Source of the DNA: Molossus alvarezi
Lineage: Eukaryota; Chordata; Mammalia; Chiroptera; Molossidae
Direction: 5' to 3'
NCBI GenBank assembly: GCA_037176705.1
Contig: CM073895.1
Coordinates: forward strand, 4,755,051-4,819,050
DNA: 64,000 nucleotides
A program made the translations under genes and the position numbers. Shown here in pieces: positions 32,284-44,550 of the stretch. The notes under the pieces are model-generated. The model ran no database searches. It saw only the letters and a list, made by a program, of their open reading frames with translations, and was not told the origin of the DNA. How positions within the stretch are numbered: the stretch's first letter is position 1; the number at the start of each line of letters is the position of its first letter.

Positions 32284-34174
32284 GAACGTTCTTCTGTCTG
32301 CGGAGCTGCACTTGTTCCCCCGGAATGTCCACAAGTCATGCTTCTGTGCCCGGGGCCACCGAGGGAACCACGAGCCCCTTGCCCACGGCAGAGCTGCTGC
32401 CGTGGAAGGCTGCCGTGGACTTGCTGTTGCGTTCTCCGTCCTGACTGCCCTCCTCTGAGTGCGCATTGTTCCCGCTCTGCTCTGAAGCGTGGTCGCCGAG
32501 GGTGGCTGCTGCCCGGAGCGGAGGGCAGTGGCTTTGCTGCCAGCTTTCCTTCATGTTACTCTCACGCCCTTTGACTCCGTGTCGACAAGGCCCCTTTTCC
32601 AGTGGGTTCTGTCCCTGGTCCCGGACCCCGACAGGGGAGGCTTCGCACCTGGGTGCAGGCCCTTGACCACGCAGCAAGGCGGGGAACGGAAGGGCACCGG
32701 GCTGGGCGCCAGGAGAGCCACCCGCACGGCGGGCAGGCGAGGTTGAAGGGAGGCCGGTGACAAGGGAAGCTCTGAGGGCGCACGGGCGTCCTATGACCGC
32801 GGTGGGGCCAGGCCACCTGTCACAAACCCAGTCGTCTGACGCGTCCCGCTCACCAGATGCCAGCTTCTTCTCAACGTTGTGTCCGTGGGATTCCACAGGG
32901 ATGCTCTCTGTGACCTTATTCAGGGCACCGACAGGAATGCCCCACAGGGTAGGGCTGAGGGCGAAGACCTGGCCTCCCTCCCGGTGCCCGGGCTCTATGG
33001 TGTCATGTTTTGCACGTTCAGTTATTCAGCCCACAGTGAGTCTCCCTGACGGCACCGCCATCGCGCCCCGAGGGGTCAGCTGATTCACCAGACAACATGA
33101 GGGACCTCACGGCCTCCCTGTGGGACCCAGAGGCCCTGAGCCGTGGGGCCGAGAGGCCTGCAGAGGGACTGCGCCGGCCAGACGTGGCCCACTCCGAGGA
33201 GGTCGTGTTGGCTTTGGGTCACAGCGTTTGGCCGAGTGCCCCCTGGACCTGTAACCCCCAGCATTTCACCGCAGAGGACGAACGTCCAAGTCACGGCAGC
33301 TCCGTGAAAGCCCGTGGCCGAGGCCGTGGCTGTTGCGGGTGACCTGTGTGGCTCGGGGCCTCTCAGCCAGGCCTGCGCCATCCTCAGCTGTGCCTTGTAG
33401 GGTGTCCAGCAGCGTCCCCGGCCTCTGCGCGGCGATAGCTCTTGTGTCCTGCGTGACAATGAAGACATCTCGGACCGTGGCGCGTGCCCCGTGGGGGGAT
33501 TGCCCTGGCTGAGAACACTGGTGTCACCGGAGGAGGGGCAGAGACATTACTGCGATGACACCCACACCGCCGCCATGCTTTCTGAGCTTGGCTTCAGACT
33601 CACACGTTCGCTGTCTTGCCAAGTTCAGTATTAAACTGAGTTCGGATGCTTGGCTCTGTCCGCACAGGAATCCGGAAGCATGTTTGGAGACTGGGTTGGG
33701 GGTCAGGGGAACGCGACTGCGATTAATTCTGGGCACAGATAACTGGTGAAGAGGGTGGGCCACCCGAGAACAAGGCAACTAGACTCAGCTCTCGGAGGGG
33801 GTGTGGGGGAATCCTAGGCCTTACCCGTCCACGCCCACAGCAGAGGGGCCTTGGGACTTTGACTGTGGTCTGGGGCAGCAAAGCCAAATAAAGAGGGATT
33901 TCAAAACGTCTCTGGTTTGACATAATCCCTCACTCAGGTAGGCTGGCGGTCGGGGGTGGTGCAGGAGTGAGTGTTTCCGTCAGGAAGAACGATGGTTTAT
34001 GTCCCGAGAGAGGACAGTGTTATCACAGGTTGAGGGTGGGCTAGGGGGCATCTTCAGGGGTACACAAGAGTCCCCTTCCTGCCCCGGGAGGCGATAGAAG
34101 TGGTGGTGGGGCGTCAAAGCCTGTCATTTCCTGTCAAGCACGAGATTATTCATCATCATCATTTTTATTTTGAG
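32284..34174. other. Unassigned GC-rich DNA, 1.9 kb
   Basis: No coding domain or TE family recognised. About 33830-33900 contains CCAAATAAAGAGGG, an AATAAA in GC-rich context without further support for a transcript end. Confidence 0.35.
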
Positions 34175-34433
34175 AATGAACTCCCTTTGCCCTGGCTGGT
34201 TTGGCTCAGCGGTTAGAGCGTCGGCCCACAGACCAAAGAGTCGCAGGTTCGATTCCGGTCAAGGGCATGCGCCTCAGTCGCGGTTTGGTCCCCGGCCCTG
34301 GTCGGGGTCGTGCAGGAGGCAGCCAGTCGATGTGTCTCTCTCACATCGATGTTTGTCTCTCCCTCCCTCTGTCTGAAGATAAATGGAAAAATATCCTCAG
34401 GTGAGGATTAAAATAAAATGAAATGAACTCCCC
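34175..34433 (+). mobile_element. VES SINE, young copy with perfect 11-bp TSD
   Basis: The body is 34186-34422. TSDs AATGAACTCCC (34175-34185 and 34423-34433) are identical. Head CCTGGCTGGTTTGGCTCAGC, B-box region CAGGTTCGATTCCGG, CATCGATGTTTGTCTCTCCC, then palindrome ATCCTCAGGTGAGGAT and an A-rich tail. tRNA-derived, RNA polymerase III type and presumed to be copied by L1 enzymes. Confidence 0.97.
34202..34256 (+). promoter_or_regulatory. Intact Pol III internal promoter of the SINE
   Basis: A box TGGCTCAGCGG (34202-34212) and B box GGTTCGATTCC (34246-34256) both fit the tRNA consensus, with a tRNA-like spacing of about 33 bases. This is the best-preserved promoter among the SINE copies here. 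Confidence 0.85.
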
Positions 34434-36890
34434 AAAGGGGCCTGGCTCTGCTACGCTCCTTGAAAGTATATTCTACTTTAAAATGTTAGCTGTTTTGAGA
34501 TGATCTGAGCACAAGAATGCATCCAGGTACAGAAAACGATTTCCCCAGTTTTCTTTGAAATAAAAGTGTTTTTTCATTTCATGCTTAGGAACTGAATGAT
34601 GGTGGACACTGCGTTCTTTTCTGAATGGATCACCTTATATACTAAAGTCTCATCGTCCAGTTAATGGTGAAAAACTGTCTGTTTGAGGAGAGAATAATTG
34701 CCAAGGAGCAGAGAGGCGTAGTCTGTTCCCCCAAACACCCCCTAATGAGGAGGGGTTGGCATCAATTGCTCTTGGATTTCCGAATGAGGCAGCTGGGACC
34801 TCAGCAGCAGAACCTGGGTCAGGGACCCCGGAATCGTGTCGGGAGGGGAGGCAGTTGCCCTGCACCGGCTTCTGGAATTTCGGGCAGTCAGCGGGGTAGA
34901 CCTCCGGAGGTCCCGTCCCGCTGTTGGGATGTTCTCTCGATCCCTCGGGGCCCTTAGAGATGCACGTGTTTCGTTTGCCTTTCAGACAAACTGTAATTCT
35001 GCGTCACGACGTCAAGCACGCGTACAGGAAAGTGCACCAGACAGAACTGCGGCCAGGGAGAGCGGGGAGCCTCTCACTCAGGAGTGGGGTACGCCAGCCC
35101 CCTCAGGAGCTCCGCCCTGTACGTGTCCTTCCTTCCCAAAGGCAGGGAACACCAAAGGCTGGGCCTCTAACACCATCATTGAGTTTTTCCATTTGTTTCC
35201 TTTTTGAGTTTGAAAAGTGTTAAATCCGCAGAGACGTTGCAAGAGAAGTGTGATGAGCACCTGTGCATCCTCCCCTGCATGGGCCCCGTAACCACGGGCC
35301 ACACCTACTCTTTCTCACCTGAGAGATCCCTGGATGCCAGCCAGGCGCTGGGGCGTCCGACGGCGCTCAGGCCCGCGCTCCAGACAGGTCTTCCGTTTGC
35401 TGAGACCGACCGAGGCCAGGTGCCCATCTGAAGGCTCCTGGCAAAATGAAAGGGGGGTCCTTCAAGGGGTCCCGAGTCAATTATCTGGGAAATGACAGTG
35501 AACCCATCAATTCATTACATTCTCTCTCCACTCCCCCCTTCTCTCTCCTTTTCCCCGTCAACAAATACTTGGCTGGACTTGGAGAAAGACTGGGGACCGC
35601 TTCTTAGATCCGCCCACAGGATTCAGGTCTTGCTTTGGTCACTGGTCTTCTGAGTCCCCCAGCTCTGTCCTAAAAAGCCTGGGTAGTAAGTTCTGGTGAG
35701 CGAAGAAGAGAGTTTGTAAGAATAGTTTGCTTTTTTCTGTTATACATGCAATACGCGCTTCTTACCGAAAACTCAGAACGTGCAGAGAAGTAGAAAGAAG
35801 GCAGAAGGAAGTGGCGCTGTTTCACGGGGCTGTGGCACTCGGTGCAGAAACCCGATGGGGTTGAAGGCGGCAGGCCTTCTCCCTTGTTTATTTGACGGAA
35901 AGACAACAAAGTGAGCTCCTATCAGCATGACCCTGAGGCCCCGGGTGATTAGGACGCAGCGTGTGGGAGAAGAGGCTCCCCTTCCCTGGGGGAGCCGACG
36001 GCGGCAGGGTGAGACGGGCGACCTTCTCCAGGCCGAGTTGGAGGGCGTGGTGCTTGGCTGCGGTGGTGCCGGGCGCTGGCTGTGACCGCGCTCGGTCACC
36101 TGTCGAGGGGGGCTGTGCACCTGGCCCGTCTGGCCGCCCCCCCTCGTGCCCACACTCACTCTGCTGTCTCTCCTTCAGCCGCTACGATGTCAAACATCGG
36201 AAATGCTGGACCATTTTCAGACCTGTTTTCCTTATCAGAGGACTGACTGACTTGCTTTGGTCTCCATCCCCGGGCTTCCGGTGGCTCACGAGGACGTTCC
36301 CTCCTCAGCAGGCGGCCAGATAGAAGTAAGAGCAAGGCCAGTTCATCATGTGATCGTCGTTGGCCTTAACTTTAGCTGCAGGGGCCTCCGTGGTTGAGGG
36401 CGAGAAGGACAGGTGGAGGGGTGCACGGTTAGCTGTTTGGAAGGAACAGACCCACTCCGAGAAGAGGGCCCCTCTGTCGCCTGATCCTCCATGGAGCTGA
36501 CGGCACAGGATCTCACAGGAGGGACGCTAATCAGGAGACAGGAAGGACCCTCACCCTGCTGTCCGCAGCGGCTCCGAGCACAGGGGCTGTCGCCAGAATC
36601 ATCCAGTGGCCCCTGTGGCCTCACAGGAGATGATTCGGAAAGGGAGGGGTCTGCGAGGGACAGCAGGGCTCACTGTGCGCGTAGGTGTGTGCTGGGACCC
36701 TTGGGGACAAGCCCTGAGGAGTCCCTGGTCCGGCTGGGGAGACAGGCGGCTGTCAACTAGGGACCCCCAAGGACAGTACCCTTTCATGGTCCTCGCGGTC
36801 AGACTCAGTCTGCCGTCCCGCCTTTAGCTCTAACCCATCTCCCTCCCTACCCCGACGGCCTTGCACAGGACTGTTTATCCAGCTGACTTA
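34434..36890. other. Unassigned DNA, 2.5 kb
   Basis: 34440-34680 is AT-rich, the rest GC-rich. 35710-35830 (GTTATACATGCAATACGCGC; AGTAGAAAGAAGGCAGAAGG) faintly recalls an old LINE tail but is not assigned. No coding evidence. Confidence 0.35.
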
Positions 36891-37178
36891 GAAAACACTG
36901 AGTCTGGCCCTGGCTGGTTTGGCTCAGCGGTTAGAGCGTCGGCCTGCGGTCCAGAGACACCCGGGTTTGGTTCCCGCTAAAAGCACATACCTCAGTTGCA
37001 GTTTTTCCCCGGTCCTGGTTGGTCGTGCGGGTGGCAGCCACTCGATGTGTCCCTTTCACGTCGATGTTTTTCTCTTTCTCTCTCTTCCTCTCTCTCCCTC
37101 CCACTCTATCTGAACAAAAAAAATGAAAAAAAATGTCCTCGGGTGAGGATAAAAAAAAAAAAGAAAACACTGAGTCTG
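36891..37178 (+). mobile_element. VES SINE with perfect 16-bp TSD
   Basis: The body is 36907-37162. TSDs GAAAACACTGAGTCTG (36891-36906 and 37163-37178) are identical. Head GCCCTGGCTGGTTTGGCTC, TCACGTCGATGTTTTTCTC, TC-rich block, A-run, palindrome GTCCTCGGGTGAGGAT and A-tail. The B box is degenerate (GGTTTGGTTCC). Confidence 0.97.
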
Positions 37179-37442
37179 AAAGTCCTCAGAAACAGCACCC
37201 TGCGTGATTTGTGCACGAAGTCCTGCGTGCAGAGGGGCCTGAGAGTGGGCACAGGTCGCCCAGGTGGGCACCTGCCTGTGCAGGAGGGTGTGAGGGGGGC
37301 ACAGAGCCACCTGGGCCCACGCCTGGGCTCTTGGCAGCCGGAGGCTTGTCCTTCTGGTCCGAAGTCTGGGGAGTGTAAGGATCTGGAAAAGGAATCTTTT
37401 TTTTTTTTGGGTGCTAACACACTGTTTTAAAAAATGGGTGCC

Positions 37443-37575
37443 ACACTATGCTTTTATTTTTATTTAAAATTTCTTTTACCTTTTCGATTGCAGTTGACAC
37501 ACCATATTCTATTAGTGTCAGGTGTACACCGTGGTGGCTAGACATTGATACAGCCTTTCGTTCCTGTGCAGAGCC
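37443..37575 (-). mobile_element. L1 3'-end fragment
   Basis: TTTCGATTGCAGTTGACAC, TAGTGTCAGGTGTACACCG and GTGGCTAGACATTGATACAG match the antisense L1 3' end found in bats and carnivores. GC-shifted. 37179-37442 between the SINE and this piece is unassigned. Confidence 0.75.
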
Positions 37576-38810
37576 TCAGATTTACTCCGCGAGACTCTCA
37601 GACCCGCGCGTGAGCAGCAGGGTGAGAGCCGGAGGTGGGGCTCAGGGACGCAGCGGGTGCAGAAATGAGGCAAAGGGAGCGGGAGCGGGAGCCGGCTGCA
37701 GAGGTGTCCCCGGGTCCTGGTGGGGACAGCAGTGTCGTGGGGGCAGAGCCTTGCACAGAGCACGTGCTGAGGAAGGGAACGTCTGTGGCTCCCTGGTTTC
37801 TCGTTTTAATTGCCGTGAACTCGATAGGAGGTGGGCCAACCTGGACAGGCCAGGGATGAGCCGGGCTCTGTGTGGGGCCGGGGAGACCCCTGTCTCAGCA
37901 GAAGGTGCCCGGAGAAGGGAGGAGCTGGGTCTGGCCTGGTGGAGGAACCCGGGCGGGCCCCAAGCACCCTCCCCGGAGACCTCGGGCCAGTGACCAGACA
38001 CGTTCTAGCCTCGTGTCTGTACCACATCCGTAGGACTTTTACGTCAGTGGTTATGTCTTGGTGGTTTAACCTTCACAAGGTGCTGGGCCCTCCCGGAGCT
38101 CTGAGAGGCACTAGGTGCGAACACGTGCGGACTGGAGACTTCTTCACAGTGGACATCTCACAGTGCTAAGGGCAGAGAGGCAGCTCCAGCCCACCTGCGG
38201 CGGAGCCCTAACTGCCGAGCTCTTTGCTGAGTGCAGTGACCAACCGACTTCATGTGTGTCAGGTGACCTAAGGATGCATGTTACAGTCTAGTGCCCGGCA
38301 AGCAACTAGGGCAATAGCAGCCCCTCAGGCCCCGAGCCGCTCTGCCCCTCGGCTGGGTCGGCAGGGCCCGCTCGTCCACGCCCTGGGCTGGGGGCCGCGT
38401 CCCTCAGGTGTGCCGGGTTCTGCCTTCCCCAGAGGCGGCGGTGCGGTGGGAGAGCCAGGGGCTGTGGGACCTCAGGTGGGGTCCCAGCCTGGCCTCAGCC
38501 TCCCTCTCCTTGGGCCCGGGACAGGCCTTGCTCTGCAGGGCGGTGTGGGGATTCAGCCCCTGGCCCGCAGACTGTGCAGGTGGGCGCGCCCTCCCAGTTC
38601 TCCCGGGCACAGCTTTCGGCCCGGGCGGGGGCTTGGCCGGGGCTGGCGGAGGCCGCTTCCCCGTTTCCCCTCCTTGCCCAGGGAGGTCAGAGGCCCAGGC
38701 AGCGCTGGGGCAGGGCCAGGAGATGGGGGTGGGGGGCTGGGGCACGAGGGAGCATGGGCGTTCTGGTGGCCTCTCTGGGGCAAGTTGGTCTGTCTGCAGG
38801 GCTGTGTGAG
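37576..38810. other. Unassigned CpG-rich DNA; possible CpG island at 38280-38700
   Basis: In 38321-38440 I count about eleven CpGs in 120 bases (GGGGGCCGCGTCCC; GAGGCGGCGGTGCGG), near CpG-island density. No transcript start, exon or coding domain can be seen, so a promoter is only possible. Confidence 0.35.
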
Positions 38811-38880
38811 CGTGTGTGTGTGTGAGAGAGAGAGAGAGAGGGAGAAAGAGAGAGAGAGAGAGAGAGAGGGGAAGAGAGAG
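38811..38880. repeat. (GT)n and (GA)n simple repeat
   Basis: A short GTGTGTGTGTGAGAGAG junction followed by an imperfect GA repeat of about 55 bp. Confidence 0.97.
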
Positions 38881-39982
38881 AAGCAGGCAGCCGGTGACAA
38901 ACCAGTGGAGGAGAGCCTGCCCTTCCCTTTCCCGGGGTCGGGAGCCCGCCTCCCTGCCCGGCTGCGCTGTTGCTGCAGTTACCTGGGTGGCTTGATACAG
39001 ATGCAGATGGGGGGCCTCACCCCTGGGTCCGGATGGACAGCCCTATTCATGGGGTCCGTCAGCTGTGGGCTGAGCCCTCTACCCCCGAGGATTCTGGGAG
39101 GGCACGTCTCTCCTCTCCTGGCACCAGCGCGTGGTACCCAGACTCCTGCGTCTCCGCCAGCTGCATGTTGGGGTTTGGGGGCTCTGATTCCGAGCAGCTA
39201 GGACTAGGATGGCTGCCTCTCCTCACCCGTTCTCCCGTCGACCCCCAGTCAGTTCCCTGGAGAGTGGGCCTCGAGGTCGGGTCAGAGGACAGGCCCCCTG
39301 AGGCGAGGCCTGGTGGTGACCAGGCAGGAAGCCCTGGCGCCCCGTCCTCTTCGGGGGCTTGGTTCCAGGGCCAGGGTCCAGCTTGGTGGCTCAGGGCAGG
39401 CTTCAGCGTCCTGCTGAGGGGCTCTCTGAGTGTGTTGGCCTCTGCACCCCCTCATTCCGTCCGCCCTGCCCAGGCTGCGGTCGCCGTCGCTGCCGGCCCG
39501 TGCCCATCGGCCCTGGGAGACAATTGGCCGCAGTTGGGAAGGGGCGAGCTTCCCGCGGTGGCTGCTGCCCCTGGACCTGCAGCTCCGGGATACGCAGGGC
39601 GAGCACGTGCCACGCCACCCCGTCCCCTACCAGCCCGGACCCCCGATCCGGCCTGGACTGGCCTTTGGCCTCGCAGCCCAGGCCCAGGCCACCCTGCCCC
39701 TCCCTCTCCCGCGGCCCCAGCAGCTCTCCTGCTCTCGCTTGGCTGCCGACCTTGCTGAGCAGAGATCAGGATGGAGAACCTCTCTGGTCCCTGCCGCCAC
39801 ATCCCACACCTGTGCCCCTGAACCACCTTCTCCTCGGTGGCCAAGCGGGGCTGGCTCTATCCTCACCGCTGCTCCTGGGCCTGGGCCTCCTGCTTTCCCA
39901 AGCGTCCATTTCCCTTTTCCCCGGTCGCCCCATCAGCACGCAGACACGTCGTGTGTCTCGCCTCTTAAAAACATCCCTTTCG
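38881..39982. other. Unassigned CpG-rich DNA
   Basis: Overlapping frames up to 307 codons across 38278-40269 arise from high GC; none shows a domain and codon context gives no preferred frame. CpG is dense at about 39470-39660. Confidence 0.4.
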
Positions 39983-40605
39983 ATGAGCAATCGGAAGGAA
40001 CCCTCGTGCGCTGTTGGCGGGAACGTAAAATGGTGCCGCCGCTGTGGGAGCCAGGATGGCTGTTCCTCGGAAAATTAAAAACAGAACTGCCATGTGCCCC
40101 GCGACTCCGCTTCTGGGAATATACCCAAGAGCAGGGACGGGGGGGTCTTGAGGAACATTCGAGTACCTGTGCTCACAGCCTCGTCACTCACATGGCCCAG
40201 AGGTGGACGCCGCCCCCGTGCCCATGGCGGATGAGGGTCGGCACGTTGTGGTCGCTGGGTGTGCCCTGAAGAGGGCCACTCAGGCTCACGCTGCAGCCGG
40301 ACGAGCCTGGAGGACATTACGCTGACCATGCGGCCAGTCACAAAGGGCAAATGCCATGCGATTCTGTCCCTCTGAGGGACCTAGAGGAGTCAGAGTCACA
40401 AAGACAGAAGGTAGATGGTGGTGCCAGGGGCTGGGAAAGGTTCCGGGGGGACAGCATGTGCCTGGGCCCCGTGCACCCAAGCTGTCCCCTGAGAACGGCT
40501 GGGATGGGGAATCCCATGTGTATTTCACCACGGTGACACATTTAAACGTAACACACAGAAATGTGGACAGTGTAGAGTGTTGTCAAGAAGAGAATAAAAA
40601 TCAGC
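39983..40605 (+). mobile_element. L1 3' end (ORF2 C-terminus and 3' UTR), strongly GC-shifted
   Basis: GTTGGCGGGAACGTAAAATGG, GCTGTTCCTCGGAAAATTAA, AAACAGAACTGCCATGTGCC, CTTCTGGGAATATACCCAAG, GAGGACATTACGCTGACC and GGTGGTGCCAGGGGCTGGG follow an L1M 3' region in order. Many A/T positions of the consensus are G/C here (for example a GGCGGATGAGGGTCGG stretch where L1 has an AT-rich sequence). It is dead. Confidence 0.87.
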
Positions 40606-40968
40606 TGTTGGAAACATGCCCTCCGACCTCACCCCCTCCGGTGTCTTTCCTGTCCTTTCTCGGCGCCTGGGAGAGAAGCCCTGTGCCCGTGACCGCTGAC
40701 CCCCGCCTCCACCAGCCCTCCGCAGCGCGGCCCCCCCACCGTGTCCTCAGGGCCTTTCCCGGCCACGGGGCCAGTCTCACCCCTCCCCTCCGACAGGCCG
40801 TGTTCTCTTTCCCTCCGAGGCGCCACCACGAGCTGACACGCCGCAGAGGGCGCCGGGGCATTTATTTCTCTCTCCCACGGGAGTGGGCGTCCCGTGAGCC
40901 CAGGGGTCCTTGTTCCGTTCCCATCGTGCACCCGGCACCCGGGTCGCTGGCTTGCACATCGCAGGTGC
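40606..40968. other. Unassigned GC-rich stretch
   Basis: No gene or TE recognised between the L1 and the minisatellite. Confidence 0.35.
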
Positions 40969-41409
40969 CTCGCAGGTGCGTCATCAACACCTGAATGGAC
41001 TTGTGCAGCGGGTGGATGTCGCAGGTGCGTCACCAACACCTGAATGGACTTGTGCAGCGGGTGGATGTCGCAGGTGCGTCACCAACACCTGAATGGACTT
41101 GTGCAGCGGGTGGATGTCGCAGGTGCGTCACCAACACCTGAATGGACTTGTGCAGCGGGTGGATGTCGCAGGTGCGTCACCAACACCTGAATGGACTTGT
41201 GCAGCGGGTGGATGTCGCAGGTGCGTCACCAACACCTGAATGGACTTGTGCAGCGGGTGGATGTCGCAGGTGCGTCACCAACACCTGAATGGACTTGTGC
41301 AGCGGGTGGATGTCGCAGGTGCGTCACCAACACCTGAATGGACTTGTGCAGCGGGTGGATGTCGCAGGTGCGTCACCAACACCTGAATGGACTTGTGCAG
41401 CGGGTGGAC
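40969..41409. repeat. 49-bp minisatellite, nine nearly identical copies
   Basis: The unit begins GTCGCAGGTGCGTCACCAAC and ends GTGCAGCGGGTGGAT. Only the first (GTCATCAAC) and last (GGTGGACGGG) copies differ visibly. Each unit holds the E-box CAGGTG and its reverse complement CACCTG nine bases apart (GCGTCACCA between), giving about 18 E-box half-signals. 49 is not a multiple of three, so no long frame is kept. Confidence 0.97.
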
Positions 41410-41524
41410 GGGAAGCCCTTCCTCCCGCCCGGATAACACGCAGCGCGTTTCAGGACCCCAGCGGCGGTTCCGGGGCCCCTGGAGAGCCCAGTTTTGAGGT
41501 GGGACTGGAAAGGAAGTTGTCTTT

Positions 41525-41965
41525 TTAAGGAAACTGTGGTAGAATATACATAACATGAAATCTACCATTTTTACGGGTACAGTCCAGTGGCGTTAACATT
41601 CACACTGTGGTGCAGTTACCAGTCATCACCATCCACTTCCGGAACTTGTCTATCACCCCAAACTGAAACTGTGTTCCCATTAAGCAATGACGCCCCGCTT
41701 CCCCTGCCCAGCCCCCCGGCAACTAGGGTTTCACTTCATGTCTCTGTGAGTGTGTCTGTGCCAGGGGCCTTGCGGGAGGGGGATCACACAGGGTTTGTCC
41801 TTTTGCCTGGCCTCACGGTGTCCGCAAGGTGCACACGGGTTGTAGTGGCTGTCAGGGTGTCCTTCCTGCTCAAGGCTGACCAAGAGCCCTTTGTCCATGT
41901 CGACCGCCTTTTGTTTATCCACTCGTTTCTCCACGTCACAAATAGTTTCCATGTTGCGTCTCCCT
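41525..41965 (-). mobile_element. L1M 3' UTR fragment
   Basis: GTGGTAGAATATACATAACA, GAAATCTACCATTTTTACG, GTACAGTCCAGTGGCGTTAA, AGTCATCACCATCCACTTCC, CCCCCCGGCAACTAGGG and TTGTTTATCCACTCGTTTCTC appear in L1M 3' UTR order. Diverged and GC-shifted. Confidence 0.85.
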
Positions 41966-44550
41966 CATTCACAAGGACCCCAGCGGTGTACAGGTCAGCA
42001 AAGTGTGCTCCGGTCCTGGCTGCAGGTCACAGGTCAGGATGGATCCAGGAGCTGAACTTGGGGGCACCAGCCCGCTGCCCGCTGGGGGGGGAGGCCCTCA
42101 CACTGTGCTGCTTCTCCACGTGTCCTTGGTGGTGAGGATGAGGAGCGGCAGGCTTTTCCTTGCTGTCTTGTCTACCCTTCCGGCCCTGAACTGCCCACAG
42201 TGCTGCCTTCCTCGATATTCGTCCTTGTTAAAACCCACACGACACACGGCCAGAAAGCACCCTCCCAAGTCGGCGGCGAGGAGGCCGGCTGTGCCGGTGC
42301 CGCGAGGGGCAAGGCCGTGATCTCGGAACAGAGAAACCTGGCAAAAGTGCTCGGCCTAAAAATACAGCTCTTAAAATAGACCAGTCTGCGGTGGGGGGGA
42401 ACCTGCCCCCCTGCAGCTTCTGGGGGAGCGGAGAGGGCCCGCTGGGGGGCGTGCGAGCTGGGCAGGGGTGTCCCGGCGCCTGGCCCGCCTGGGGAAGGTG
42501 GGGCCCGCCTTTGCTCCCAGACACTCGCGCTCTGGGGCGGCCCCATCCAGCCCTGGTCTTGACACCCGTTACCTGCTCAGTGTCTGCACAAATGGAAATC
42601 GGAGTCGAAGCCAGCCTTGGGCTAGACCTTGGAAAAGCTGCAAACAACAGTTTGTGTTTGGGGTGTGAGGCTATAAATAGCGCAGCAGGCCCGAGGGGGT
42701 TGGAGACGCAGTCAGCTGTGAACCAGCTGGAGACAGGCTCCTTCTCCAGGACCCCAACGCCCTCTAGAAATGTGAGCTGGTCTCGGTCCCGTGCCAGAGC
42801 TCACCGGCACACACAGCAGTGACAGGGACGGCCGCAGGGACCGGCCCTCTGAAACGTACCCGCCCCAACGCAGGACGAGGGGCCATGGCCGAGCTGCGGG
42901 TTTGGAGCAGCAAGGCCCCTGGCTCCCGGCTTCTGAGTCCTTTCCAGTAACTCAGCATTTGACTCCCTCCCACCAAGGAGCCACCTTCTGGGGTGCCCTT
43001 TCCCGGCTCCTCATAAGGGGCGGACCAGCCCGGAGGGTGGGCAGGAGGTTCCAGGATCCAGGTGAGATCCGTGACCTTTGGGGCCCCGTGGACACTGAGC
43101 GCCCAGCGCCCCCAGGGCTGAGCAGCTGCAGGTAGCCCTGGAAGTCGTGGGCAGAGCTGGGTCTCCGTGTGTCTCCTGCAGAAGGAGAAGGACAACGGAG
43201 CTTTCTTTTCAGATTCTGAAAGGTTCCCCAAGGAGCCCTCCACCAGCTACCTGGCCGGCACGTTTCCCCTCTCTGGGGTCTCCGGTCCTGTTCCTCCAAG
43301 TCCAGACCGAAAGCCGCGGTGTGGCCTGGCTCTCAGGACGCCGCGATTTGGGGGGCTCCGCGACTAGGGCCGCACGGGTGGTGCCGGATGGGCTGGCCCT
43401 GCCGCGTTTTCGCCATTTCTGATCTTTGAGGCCCGGCTGCTGTGCCCGCGTGGCGCAGGCGCCCTTTGCTGAGCTGAAGGGGGCAGATGAAGGCCAGGTG
43501 TTGAGAACTGGGTTTTGCTGCCCTGGGGGTCTGATCAGGCGTCTCCGACGGGGGGCTTTGAAGGCACGTGGGGTCACGTTTTTTCAGCTTTAGGAAATGT
43601 TTGTAAACAGTCATCCTGTAAATCGGCTCTTTGGGGGTGAGCGCAGTCTCAGACACACGTCCCCTCCACCACAAGCAGCTCAGCCACCCGAACCTCCCTG
43701 CCGCTGCCCCTTAGTGTCCGCCGCCCTCTGAACCCGCAGCCACAGCGCTCCCCACCCCTCGTCGCGTCTTCTCGAGAGTGGCCTGTCCAGGCCGCTGCGC
43801 CCTCGGCTCATCGGAGCCACCTCCAAGTGTGCGTGTCGTGGTTGGTCCCCTGCTGCCGGTCCCTTCACGCTTCATTCGCACCTTCTCTCTGCGCATTTCA
43901 CCTCCTCTTTCTGCGGGTCCAGTCGCTAGAGCAGGCGGGCAGGGCCCCGGAGTCGTTTTTACAACGTGTGCACAGGTGAAGGAACGAACCGCAGCAAGGG
44001 ACATGAACGTGAAATTAACTTTATAAAACGAGTATTTCCCCTGTTGTAAAACGTTCCCTAATAAGCATAACTGTCAGTTTTCTGCATTTAATGCACTTAC
44101 TATCCCTCAGCGTTCTGTCAGTAGGAGAGGCAGGAGACAGAAATCAAGGTCCCCTGGTGACAGGGGTTTCTTTCTACCTGCATACCCCCCTCCCCATCTC
44201 CTCGTCTGTACGCATCTGCCTGCTACTCACGGAGTCTGCGTTCATCCTTCCGTTTCCTATGCCCCGGTCGATAGTCCCCAACAGCTCACGCCCAGAAGAA
44301 GGTCCCGACAGGCCCAAGGGAGTGGTTTCACGCCTCCGAACCTCCGGGGGGAGGCCCAGCAACAGAATGAAGCGGGCTGAGGCTGGCTGTGTTCTGGCTC
44401 TGTGGCCCCTGCTGTGGGACTTCGCTCAGGTTGCTTCCCCTCTCTGGTCTTTATTTTCTTCACCGCACGTGTTAAACGAAGAGGCTGGAGCAGGTGATAC
44501 GTACGGCGTCTTCAGGTTCTGAGACGAGGCTTTTGCGGCTGCACGCCCTC
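41966..44550. other. Unassigned GC-rich DNA, 2.6 kb
   Basis: No TE family or gene recognised. CpG clusters near 42270-42310, 42470-42545 and 43300-43400. A short AT-rich patch lies at about 44010-44100. Confidence 0.35.

Noticed and set aside
33830..33905. Polyadenylation site of a gene (CCAAATAAAG)
   Set aside because: A lone AATAAA with no upstream exon or downstream GT-rich element that I can support.
34190..34260. A tRNA gene
   Set aside because: A and B boxes are present, but they sit in the head of a VES SINE with its body, tail and TSD.
38278..40269. Overlapping plus-strand frames of 239-307 codons as a gene
   Set aside because: Three overlapping frames in CpG-rich DNA, one running into an L1 copy; no domain, no preferred frame.
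40969..41409. CRISPR array
   Set aside because: 49-bp units are head-to-tail with no unique spacers, and the genome is a mammal's.
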